From contig JAFEMH010005415.1 in NCBI GenBank assembly GCA_022495995.1, positions 1 through 64,000 on the forward strand: a stretch of 64,000 bases of DNA, read 5' to 3'. The notes under the pieces were generated by a model that ran no database searches, was not told the origin of the DNA, and saw nothing but the letters and a program-made list of their open reading frames with translations. The stretch is from Adenophora triphylla var. japonica (Eukaryota; Streptophyta; Magnoliopsida; Asterales; Campanulaceae). Of this stretch, positions 23,823-34,116 are shown in pieces; the stretch's first letter is position 1; each line of letters opens with the position of its first letter. The position numbers and the translations under genes are program-made.

Positions 23823-24544
23823 CATTTTTTAAACTCGTAAAAAAAACAAGATTTTAAAAAGCGCTAGGCGGATGCTACGGAGTCCTGCGTCTGGCGAGAC
23901 TAGTCGAATTAGCGGGATTAGTCGAACATGGCGGGGACATGTAACCCAGGCGTTGGATAGGCTGCGCGCTTGGCCCCCTTATGCGGGGTCTTTTAGAACA
24001 CTGTAAAAAAGTCATTAAAAATTTTGTGGACCAGATTGCCCTCTTCCTCGATGCGTGCATGCCTTAGCGCTAAGCCCATTTACTACTACCTACGCTTTCT
24101 CTCTCTTTCTCTCTTTCTCTCTTTTCTCTGTCTTCCTTTTTTTTTCTTAAATTTTTAAAATGCAATATCTTAAAATTTAAAAGTCGAAAAAATAATTTGA
24201 AACCATTGTTTTAATCGCATCGTCAAGACGAATCAAACAAGTTTAGTCATCTATTTCAAAATTTAAAATAAAATAAAATTATTTTTCACTTGTAAAAATC
24301 TGAGAAAATCATTTATCATTTGTTCACACACATGAGTATAACCGTACAATGGTTTCACATTTATAAAATGACTAGCCCATGCCCATGTCCAAGGCCACGT
24401 TTTTTTTTTAATTTTTTTTTTAATTTAAAAAAAAATTAAAGGGCAAAATGGGAAAGTGACAAAATAGTGAGGGCAAAATGAGAAAATCGCCACTTGGCAC
24501 TGTTCATTGAACAATAAGATTCCCACCCTCATTTATACTATAGA
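23823..24544. other. Intergenic DNA with a GC-rich patch
   Basis: A GC-rich patch at 23860-24000 (AAAGCGCTAGGCGGATGCTA and following) resembles a worn repeat. A CT run lies at 24095-24135 and a long T/A tract near 24402-24440. No gene could be supported; the 61-codon minus frame at 23875-24060 is judged chance. Confidence 0.45.
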
Positions 24545-25135
24545 TAATTCTATTTCACAGTTTCGATGTAAATAACTGTATAATTATTTTCACATTTATA
24601 AATTGATAATTCTATTTCACAATTTCAATGTAAATAACTGTATAATGGTTTTCACATTTATAAACTGAGAATTATATTTCACAATTATATAAAAATGTTT
24701 GATGTAAATAATTGTATAATGTTTTTCACAGTTTTGATGTAAATAACTGTATAATGGTTTTCACATTTATAAACTGAGAATTCTATTTCACATTTTTTAT
24801 GTAAAAAACAAATGTCTCTATATCAATGACGAGCTTGAAACATAAATTTTATTTCAAAGTTATTTTGGTTAGAGTTTGAAATCTATTTCACAGTTTTGAA
24901 GTTTATTTCACAGTTTCGATGTAAATAACTGTATAATGGTTTTCACATTTATGAACTGAGAAATATATTTCGCAGTTATATAAAATGTTTGATGTAAATA
25001 ACTGTATAATGGTTTTCACAGTTTTGATATAAATAACTGTATAATGGTTTTCACATTTATGAACAGAGAATTTCATTTCACAGTTTTGATGTAAAAAACA
25101 AATGTCTTCATATCAACGACGAGCTTGAAACAGAA
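24545..25135. repeat. AT-rich minisatellite with a higher-order duplication
   Basis: A degenerate unit of about 60 bp recurs: TGTAAATAACTGTATAATGG, then TTTTCACATTTATAAACTGA, then GAATTCTATTTCACAGTTTT. A larger block ending ATGTAAAAAACAAATGTC and GACGAGCTTGAAAC appears twice (ends near 24841 and 25130). The array stops where PPR homology begins, so it may have replaced the 3' part of that gene. Confidence 0.8.
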
Positions 25136-25149
25136 ATTCTGTATAATGG

Positions 25150-25743
25150 TATCAAACCTTGTTTATCACCTACAATCTCCTCAAATAAGTCAAAATTCTC
25201 TTTATAAAGTTCGTTATCTGAAAAACAAGAAGCCATTGAATTCCAAGACACTAAGTTCCTCTCGGGCATATTATCGAACACCTTAACGGCTTCTTCCACA
25301 AAGCCCCATTTCCCATACATAGCTATCAAAGTATTATCAACAAATACATCCGAAACCAAACCCATCTTCACTACCATCCCATGAACACCTTGTCCCAAAC
25401 CCGAATCCAAAATCTACGAACAAGCTTTAATTACACAAGGCAAAGTGAAGTGATCAGGTGTATGTTCCATAAAAAACATCAAATCAAGAACACATAGAAA
25501 TGGCATCAACCCAATGCTCATTCCGAGTGTACCCACTAATTAACGCATTCCATTGGTATAAATTCTTGTCTTGTAAATGCTCGAAGACCAACCGAGAATC
25601 AAAAGGGAGACCACAAGTGGAGTACATTGTAATGATTCTGGTGTTGAGCACGGGGTCGTTCTTCAATTGGGTTGATGCCCAAACAAATTTGTGGATTTTT
25701 CGGCCAATTGCAATGTCTTTGTTCTTGCCGCATGGCTGTAACA
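25150..25743 (-). pseudogene. PPR protein gene, main remaining fragment
   Basis: The minus-strand translation shows consecutive PPR motifs of the PLS class: GRKIHKFVWASTQ, NTRIITMYSTCGLPFDSRLV, NLYQWNALISGYTRNE, GLGQGVHGMVVKMGLVSDVF, NTLIAMYGKWGFVEEAVKVF and NMPERNLVSWNSM. From memory it is like the Arabidopsis DYW protein At1g18485; such proteins act in organelle RNA processing or editing. Stop codons interrupt the frame near 25410 and 25484. The 3' two thirds, including any E/DYW domain, is missing and replaced by the minisatellite. The upstream part continues at 48371 across the nested retrotransposons. Confidence 0.85.
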
Positions 25744-25748
25744 GTATG

Positions 25749-27949
25749 TGTAACGATCCTAACCCTAGGCACAATTTAAGTATAATATTATATGCTTTTA
25801 ATATTATTGTTAGTATTATGTGTTCATTTTTATATACTTGATTCCTTATATTAGGATAAAATGATAGGAAAGTAAAATAATGTCCTAAAGGAAAATATAG
25901 AAATAGAAAATGAATAAGGAGTAAGAGGAGGTTAAATTGGGTAAAATAAATAATGGGAAATAAAAGGGGGCTTTCATTTATATTGGTTGAAAGCCTTGGA
26001 TTAATAATTAGGGAGGGGAACAATATCCCTTAAAACCCTCCCCTCTTCTCTCCTAGGACAATGACCCATACCTCCCATACTTTTCTCCTCCCTCTTCCCA
26101 TACTTCCCCTATTCACCTCCCCCATCCATCTCATTTCACTCTTACCATTCTCCATGGAAAGAGCATTGTGAAATCCTCCACTTCTCAAACCCCTATCAAG
26201 TTCATTTCTTGTCCATTTTTAAATCCAAGTGTCCTTTTGTGAGTGGTACATCTAAAGGAGTTGATCAAGCCTAGAAAAGCTTCATTTCATCTTGTATTAG
26301 CTAAGGTGAGTTGTTATGATTTCCCTTTTTATAAATGTTCATAAACTCTTAAATGTTGTTCTTGTTGTATGGATGATTGTTTCATGCTTTGGGAACCTTA
26401 TAGGAGTTGAATAATTAGCAAATGAAGTAGAATGAAGTAAATGTTCATGGAAGATGATTTAGAGGAAATGAAATGGGTGGAAGATGTAGTGATAAATAAT
26501 CTAGGGTTACTTTATTTTGGGTTTACATGCTTTATGATGAAATTGGTATGCTAGGAAATGTTTTTGGTGTTCATGGAAATAGGCAAGGTTAAAAGGAAAA
26601 GAAAATAGGTAAAGAAGAGTTGGAAATCTGGGAATTGCTGGAAGGGCACTTGGGCGGTCGCCCAAGGGGGCATGAGCGGTCGCCCATGCTGCCAGAAACT
26701 AGGATTGCTTTAGAAAACCTCTTGGGCGGTCGCCCAAGGGGTGTTGTGCGGTCGCCCACCTTGGCAGTAACTTGGGTGCCATTTGAAAATCCACTTGGGC
26801 GGTCGCCCAAGTGGTATGGGCGGTCGCCCAAGACCCGTAAACTTAACTTTAAATCTGAACCAGAATTAGTTTAGCAATCTTGTTTGGTCACTTATAAATT
26901 GTGACTCCCATTTGGTAAATTGAGCTTGAACCTTCATAGAGGCCTTGTATTATTGTATAATGACCTTTTAGGATGGATTGATGATACTTCCTTGCCTTAC
27001 TTGAGTTCTTATACATTGTTTATATTATGAATAGTGTGTTGAATAAATGTTGCACTATGATATTGGTTGGGCATGAGTATATTTTACCATGTTGCTATAT
27101 TGTTATCCCTTTTTGTGGATTATGTTTCAAGTAACTATTATGTGCTTGATAATTTGTTAATCAGCTGATGTTGGGGGTATAACATAATACGATCAATTAT
27201 GGAAGTGTGACCTAATGTGATCGGATTATGTTATATCTGTGGCAGTCCCCTCACGTGGCCACAGGTCGGGGTATAGCATCTGTAGTGAGCCAAAAGCCTT
27301 ACAGAGTTGCTACTATCTTATTTGGTTCCCTGAAAAACGGGTCTTATAAGATGTGAGTATTGCTTAAGCAGCTCACTTAAGATTGGAGTATTATTATACC
27401 CAATGTTGTACGACTATTGTTCAGACGGGAAAAGGTAAACCAAGGTAATGGAAGGTGTTTACAGCTTTTCCAATGTGTTATGTGCAACTTGTTATGTGTT
27501 GCACATTTTATTTGGCATATTGCTGCATTCATAATAGCTTGCTGAGATTTATTCTCACCCCTCTCCCTTTAATGTTTTTAGATCCCGAGACAGGCGGACC
27601 GGCCAAGTAAGGACGGAAAGGAGTTTGGCAGTGAGCTTTTGGGTATTGTCGGGGTACGTTAGGTTGGCGTAGAAAGTATATTTTGTTAAAATTCCTCTAT
27701 GGAAGTTTGTAATTATAAACTTAATTTCTACGTTGGAACCACCATCTTTTGTAACAAAACAATTTAGTATTTTCAAAGTTAGTCCACTCTTCCTCCGGTG
27801 TGGAGAGTAGTGGAGTTGATTTGAAATGGTTATGTTAATCTAGTTATGTTTGAAAGTTATATCAAAGTTTTCAAAGTTTAGTAAATTTGGGTTAGTTTGA
27901 GGATGCTCCAACTCGGGACACGTGTAGATTTCGGGTCGGGGTCCTCACA
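25749..27949 (+). repeat. 5' LTR of the Ty3/gypsy element
   Basis: 2201 bp, TG...CA. It contains the three-unit GGGCGGTCGCCC module at 26652-26829. Small frames inside are not genes. Confidence 0.92.
26652..26870. repeat. Three-unit GC palindrome module in the gypsy 5' LTR
   Basis: Six near-palindromic 12-mers of the type GGGCGGTCGCCC start at 26652, 26674, 26724, 26746, 26797 and 26818. They form pairs 21-22 bp apart, the pairs repeat at 72-73 bp, and CAGNAACT follows each of the first two pairs (GTAAACTT in the worn third unit). The third unit extends to a 10-bp perfect stem (CCACTTGGGC/GCCCAAGTGG) around GGTC, so it could fold as an RNA hairpin. The same module is in the 3' LTR (47079-47256) and in an unrelated copia leader (56001-56180). 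Confidence 0.85.
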
Positions 27950-27951
27950 TT

Positions 27952-27963
27952 TGGTATCAAAGC
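27952..27963 (+). other. Primer-binding site (initiator tRNA-Met)
   Basis: TGGTATCAAAGC two bases after the 5' LTR, complementary to the 3' end of plant initiator tRNA-Met. Confidence 0.9.
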
Positions 27964-28005
27964 TCGGTTAGAGTTCTCGGGTAGAGTCTAGTTGAGTGAG
28001 AGTGT

Positions 28006-29253
28006 GTGATAACTGACGTCGAGTGTTTAATGCAGGAGTTTGTTCTAATGGCGGGAAATGATGGCGATCAGGATCGGGCTTTGGGTAATGTTGGTAATCC
28101 GAATGCCGAAATGATGGATATGTTCCGAGTGTTTCTTCAGAATATGGCAAATCAGAATCAAGGTAGGGGACCACAACAAGAAGGTAGGCAAGGGCACCAT
28201 GGTCTAGAGAAATTTGTGAAGATGTCTCCTCCTAGCTTCAACGGAGATCCGGATCCGGTGAAGGCGGAGAGATGGCTTGAGGCGATGAATAAGATTTTCT
28301 TGGCTATGGAGAGTTCGGATGCAGAAAAGGTGAGATGTGCCGTTTTTAAGTTGGAAAGACCCGCGGAGCACTGGTGGCAGGTAGTGAAGGATGGTTGGGA
28401 CAGGGATTTGACACCGCAGACTTGGGAAAATTTCACACGTAAGTTCCGGGATCACTTCGTTCCAATGGTGACTAGAGATAAGAAGGAGGTTGAGTTTCTG
28501 AAATTGGAGCAAGGGGAAATGTCTATAGCACAGTATTCAGCAAAGTTTACGGAGTTAGCCCGATATTGTCCTCATTTGGTGCCAGATGAGGAGAGGCGGA
28601 TCTACCGATTTGTGAAGGGCTTAAGGGTGGAGTTCCGGAAGTAGCTTTTAACTCATGACTTCGCCAACTTCCAAGTGGCTGTGAATATGGCGTATCGGAT
28701 TGAGAATGATATAGAGGAGCATCGTGGTAAAAATGAAGGTGGGAACAGAAATAGATTCCAAGGTCAAGGTTCGGGACAGAACAGAGGGCAGCCAAGGACA
28801 TTCACTTCAGGAGCAAATCGAGGAGGAAGCGTAACGGTGCCAGCAAATCGTTCGACTCCAGGTCAGTCTGGGGCATCGTGTGGATATTGCAAGAAGCAAG
28901 GGCATTCGGAGGACAAGTGTTGGAGCAAGCAAGGCCGATGTTTAGAGTGTGGGGCGACAGGCCATTTTCGGAGGAATTGTCCAAGGTGGCAGAATAAGCA
29001 AGCTTCGGATAGTGGTCAAGGGGGACAAGGTAGTGGTGTGAAGAGAGATGTCGATGGGAAACCCAAAGATAGAGTGCAAGGTCGAGTGTTTGCTTTGGGT
29101 CGAGGAGAGGTCGATCCCAATGCCGTCATTAGAGGTATAGTCCCTGTCTCAGGAGTTAAGGCCCGCATTCTTATAGATCCCGGGTCTTCCCATTCATTTG
29201 TGGCATCTCATTTTGCATTCTCATTGCATATTTTGCCTGAATCTATGCCTTAG
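28006..29253 (+). pseudogene. Gag, zinc knuckles and protease of the gypsy element
   Basis: One frame runs from the Gag capsid fold (PPSFNGDPDPVKAERWLEAM; FTRKFRDHFVP; MSIAQYSAKFTELARYCP) through two zinc knuckles (CGYCKKQGHSEDKC and CLECGATGHFRRNC) to the aspartic protease (ARILIDPGSSHSF). The protease active site reads D-P-G where D-S-G or D-T-G is needed. In-frame TAG codons at 28642-28644 and 29251-29253 each fit a CAG-to-TAG change. Capsid and zinc-knuckle segments are otherwise intact. Confidence 0.88.
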
Positions 29254-32142
29254 GTGTTGGAGGTCTCTACTCCTATGGGAGAGTGCCTTGCATCTTCTTT
29301 GATATACCATGGGTGTGATGTGATTATATGTGGGCATGTATTGCCAGTGGATTTGGTCGAGTTACCAATCCGTGATTTTGATGTGATCCTTGGGATGGAT
29401 TGGTTGAGTCAGTGTCATGCTTTGGTAGACTGTCGTAGAAAATGCGTCTCATTTGCTATGCCTGATGTGCCTACTTTTATATTTGATGCGGATAAATCTA
29501 TGTTCGGTTTACATGTTATTTCCGCCTTAAAAGCTAGAAAGATGCTATATAAGGGGTGTGCGGGTTACTTGGCTTATGTGGTAGATTCCAATAAGAAGTC
29601 CCCCGAGTTAGCTCATGTCTCGGTTGTGAATGAGTTTAGTGACGTGTTTTCTAGTGAGTACTCTATGCCTCCGAATCGTGAGGTAGAGTTTTGTATTGAC
29701 TTAGTGCCCGGTACCACCCCTATCTCTAAAGCACCCTATAGAATGGCTTCGGCCGAGTTAAAAGAGTGGAAGGTCCAATTGCAAGAATTGCTAGACCGGG
29801 GTTTTATTCGCCCTAGTGTGTCACCGTGGGGAGCACCGGTTCTATTTGTTAGGAAGAAGGATGGTACCTTACGATTATGTATAGATTATCGTTTGTTGAA
29901 CCAAGCCACCATAAAGAATAAGTATCCTCTTTCGCACATAGATGATTTATTCGACCAACTCCAAGGTTCCGTTATCTACTCAAAACTTGATTTGAGAAGC
30001 GGATACCATCAGTTGAAGATTAGGCCGGATGATATTGCCAAAACAGCTTTCCGAACTAGATATGGTCACTATGAGTTTGTTGTGATGCCTTTTAGGTTGA
30101 CTAATGCTCCAGCCGTGTTTATGGATATGATGAACCGTGTTTTCAAGCCTTATCTTGATAGCTTTGTGGTGGTATTCATTGATGATATCCTTGTTTATTC
30201 TAAGTCCCGGGAAGAGCATGAAAATCATTTGAGGATTGTCTTGTCAGTTCTCCGTGAGAAGCAGTTGTACGCCAAGTTCAGCAAGTGTGAGTTTTGGCTT
30301 GAGCAGGTTTCTTTCTTGGGGCATGTTGTGTCGAGTTCGGGGATTTCCGTTGATCCTTCGAAAATTGAAGCCGTGGTTAATTGGAAGCAACCTTCGACTG
30401 TGACTGAGGTTCGTAGTTTCCTTGGTTTGGCAGGGTATTACCGAAGGTTTATAGAGGGTTTTTCTCGGATTGCGACTCCATTGACAAGGTTGACTCGGAA
30501 AGATGTATCATTCACATGGGATTCCAAGTGTGAGGAAAGTTTTAATGAATTGAAGAAGAGGTTGACGACGGCTCCTGTTCTTACCCTTCCGGATGGTTGT
30601 GAGAATTTTGTGATCTATAGTGATGCCTCGAAGGCGGGTTTGGGATGTGTTCTAATGCAAAATGGGAAAGTTATTGCGTATGCCTCTAGGAAGTTATCAC
30701 CGGCGGAACAGAATTATCCTACTCATGATATGGAATTGGCGGCGATCGTGTTTGCGTTACATAAGTGGAAGCATTACCTTTATGGGGCGAAATTTGAGAT
30801 ATTCACCGATCATAAGAGTTTGAAGTACTTATTTACCCAAAAGGAGTTGAACAACCGACAAAGGAGATGGCTCGAGTTCTTGAAGGATTTTGATTGTATA
30901 ATTTCTTATCATCCGGGGAAGGCCAATGTAGTGGCGGATGCGATTAGCCGAAAGGCGTATGTGACAGCTTTGGGTTCCCGAGAATTGACGAGTGAGGTAA
31001 TTATTGCGAATGTTCGAGCCGTTCCTACATTGTATGGAGATTTGAAGGAAGCTCAACAAGGTGATCCGGAGTTGAAGAAAATTTTAGATCAAGTACAAGA
31101 TGGGAAAGTCGGGGAATTTGCGTTGAATAGAGATGGGATTTTAACTTTCCAAGGGAGAATTTGCGTTCCTTCATCACCGGAGATCAAGAGGCGTGTCTTA
31201 GAGGATGGCCATAAGTCCAAGTTTGCGATTCATCCGGATAGTACCAAAATGTATCAAGACTTGAAGCGTGGGTATTGGTGGAATGGTATGAAGAGGGAAA
31301 TTGCGAATTATGTCTCCAAGTGTTTAACTTGTCAACAAATCAAGGCAGAACATCAAAGACCGGCGGGATTACTTCAACCATTGGATATTCCGGAATGGAA
31401 ATGGGAAGGGATCTCGATGGATTTTGTTTCGGGTTTGCCTCTTACCGCGAAGAAGATGGATGCTATTTGGGTTATTGTGGATAGATTGACAAAGTCGGCT
31501 CATTTTCTTCCGGTATCAACCAAGTTTTCGTTAGAGAAGTTAGCTCAGTTATATATGAAGGAAATTGTGAGACTTCACGGGGTTCCGGTTAGTATTGTTT
31601 CCGACAGAGATCCGAGGTTTACTTCTAGATTTTGGAGAGCATTGCATAAAGCCTTGGGTTCTAAATTGTGTTTCAGTACGGCGTTTCATCCTCAAACCGA
31701 TGGTCAGTCCAAGAGAACTATTCAGATACTTGAGGATATGTTACGGGCTTGTGTGATGGATTTCCAATTGTCTTGGGAAGATCATTTACCTTTAGTGGAG
31801 TTTGCCTACAACAACAGTTATCAGTCTAGTATTGAGATGGCTCCGTATGAAGCGTTGTATGGTAGGAAGTGTCGATCTCCGATGTGTTGGGACGAGGTTG
31901 GTGAAGCGAGACTTTGGGGCCCGAATTTGGTTAGAGATTCAACGGAGAAGATCAAGGTGATTCGGGATAGATTGAAGACGGCTCAGAGTAGACAGAAAAG
32001 CTACGCCGACAATAGAAGACGGGATTTATCTTTTCAGGTTGGTGACTTTGTGTTCTTGAAGGTCTCTCTAAGGACGGGAATCAAAAGTTTGGTAATAAGG
32101 GTAAATTGGCTCCGAGATTCGTTGGACCGTTTGAGATTCTAG
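29254..32142 (+). pseudogene. Pol (RT, RNase H, integrase) of the gypsy element
   Basis: A 962-codon open stretch. Reverse transcriptase: [15 protein letters not shown], the catalytic [11 protein letters not shown]. RNase [47 protein letters not shown]. Integrase: HKSKFAIH and CLTCQ zinc site, DFVSGLPL and IVSDRDPRF. The third catalytic residue of the integrase triad, expected Glu in DGQSERTIQ, is Lys here, consistent with a G-to-A change. A 1-base loss near 32085 shifts the end of integrase into the frame of 32106-32474. Likely dead in cis, yet long uninterrupted frames imply youth. Confidence 0.92.
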
Positions 32143-32474
32143 AGAAGATTGGGGATTTGGCTTACCGGTTGGCATTACCTCCGTCTTTTTCTTTACTCCA
32201 TGATGTTTTCCATGTTTCTATGTTGAGGAAGTATTGTCATGATCCTTCCCATATCTTGAGTTCTTCCCCCGATGATGTTCAAGCGGACATGTCTTATGTT
32301 GAAGAACCATTAAGAGTCTTAGAATTTCAAGTTAAGGAGTTGAGAACTAAGAGTATCCCTATAGTGAAGGTCCTTTGGAAGAATCATACCGTTGAGGAAG
32401 CAACGTGGGAGCTAGAGTCGGAGATGAGAGCGAAATACCCCTGGTTGTTTGAAAATCCAAGTAAGTCTTTTTAA
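32106..32474 (+). pseudogene. Integrase C-terminus and chromodomain-like tail
   Basis: After the frameshift the frame continues with [33 protein letters not shown], then a degenerate chromodomain: PLRVLEFQVKELRTKSIPIV and KVLWKNHTVEEATWELES. This tail is the mark of the chromovirus branch, Del/Tekay in plants, and is thought to steer integration to particular chromatin. Confidence 0.85.
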
Positions 32475-32508
32475 AATTCGGGACGAATTTTCTTTAAGGG
32501 GGAGTGAG

Positions 32509-32582
32509 TGTAACGACCCTAACCCTAGGCACAATTTAAGTATAATATTATATGCTTTTAATATTATTGTTAGTATTATGTG
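32509..32582 (+). repeat. 3' LTR of the gypsy element, first 74 bp
   Basis: It matches 25749 onward (TGTAACGACCCTAACCCTAG) and is cut by the nested copia element. The last five bases, atgtg, are the copia target duplication. Confidence 0.92.
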
Positions 32583-34045
32583 TGTTGGGTATGCATGTTT
32601 TAACCCTCCTATTTTATATTAGATTTGATTGATACCATAACCTCCTGTCTATTTTAAGGACTTTAGGATCCTATGTAATGAAGCTTAGACTTCAATTTTT
32701 TAGCAAAGTCCATTCTATAGAATAGGTTAAAATTAGGCTTGAAGACTGGCTCAAGAATCAATGGACCTAAGGATTGCAGTTCTGAGGTTTCAAAACCGCC
32801 TATCAAGGAACCGCTTGGCAGAACCGCTTGTAGCCTAACTGCCTTGTAATCCCCTATTTTGAAACCGCTTGTATCCCAAAGTGCAAATCGCACTCTTGGA
32901 AATCCTTCTTCTGGTGGAACCGCTTTCATGTCAAACCGCCTCTCTCCAGAACCGCTCCAATGATTGGCTACTTGAATTGAACCTCTTTTGACCGTTGGAA
33001 TCCACGTCAGCAATATCAAAAGTCAACTACCATATCTTGTCACGTGACTACTTTTCAGACAAGATCTGCAAGGATCTTGAAAAGGTGACAGATGTCCTAA
33101 CCACCTTGATTGCGGTGAGGTCCGATCGGCTTTACTGCATCAGCGGTTCCAAAGGACAAAAGTAGTTGTTGTGGACCAATGGGATTGCATCAAGGACTGT
33201 CCTTACAACAGCTGTATCCAACGGCTAGTTTCTTGATGCTTGGGTATAAATACCCCTAATCTTCACCATTTGAAGATTGCTTGAAAAAACTTGAGAAATT
33301 GTTGTGTTCATGAGAAGTTGAAGCTCTGCCCAGAAATTCATAAGTCCTTTGAATCTTCATCTTCATACTTCAAGAAATATTTCCCAGCCCAGAAATCAAG
33401 CCTTAACACATTCAAGAATCATTGAGCTCTACATCTCTCAGATTTAAAGAGCCTTGATCTTGAACACACACACCTCACTTGTTTAAACACATAGTTTATT
33501 CATTTAAGATACACTGGTTATAGTCTAGGATTTGTTCTTCATAGAAAAGATTTTATTGTACTTTGTAATCTCTCAAATAATCAATATAAAATCTCTCTTA
33601 GAAATCCAAGACTAACCATCTTGGTAGTGGACGTAGATCGTTTATCGATTGAACCACTCCAAATAGCTTGTTCATACTTTACTGCATTTATATTTTCTGT
33701 GCTTGCTAATTATCTATCTCTGTCTCTGTTTGATCTTTATATAGTTATCCTTATTGTGAAATTGTGTTTGGAGTTAACATTGTCAAAACCTCATTTTTTG
33801 CAAACTGCACCTTCTGACAACCGCACTATCAAACCGCTTTGCAAAACCGCCTCTCCCAAAACCGCTTTATAACTTATATATTCCGCTGTGCATTTTACAA
33901 CTCTACTTGCAGTTTCTTACACACTGCAAGAGGTTTTGTAAGCTTAGAGGTTTAGTTTTTAAAGAGGGCGAAAAATTTGAAACAGCTATTCACCCCCCCC
34001 CCTCTAGCTGTATTTTCACCCTTGTTGCCACCTTTGGGACCAACA
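32583..34045 (+). repeat. 5' LTR of the SIRE-like element
   Basis: 1463 bp. It holds about 11 sense ACCGC motifs, clustered at 32795-32955 and 33819-33866. A TATA-like GGTATAAATACC lies at 33242-33253, a likely promoter for the genomic RNA. Confidence 0.92.
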
Positions 34046-34047
34046 AG

Positions 34048-34059
34048 TGGTATCAAAGC
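34048..34059 (+). other. Primer-binding site of the SIRE-like element
   Basis: TGGTATCAAAGC two bases after the 5' LTR, complementary to initiator tRNA-Met. Confidence 0.9.
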
Positions 34060-34116
34060 TAACACATTTTTAAAACCACTGTTTTTCAAGCTTAACAGCT
34101 TGTGTGCCGATTCGAT

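Noticed and set aside
24367..24400. Possible Helitron 3' end (CTAGT in complement near 24367)
   Set aside because: No stable hairpin just before it and no matching TC end were found.
26589..26874. Overlapping frames on both strands across the gypsy LTR (GDRP.. and GGRPRG.. repeats)
   Set aside because: They are translations of the GGGCGGTCGCCC array, repeated identically in the other LTR; not genes.
32663..33019. 118-codon minus frame present in both SIRE-like LTRs
   Set aside because: It lies antisense in the LTR, with no domain, and is duplicated only because the LTR is.
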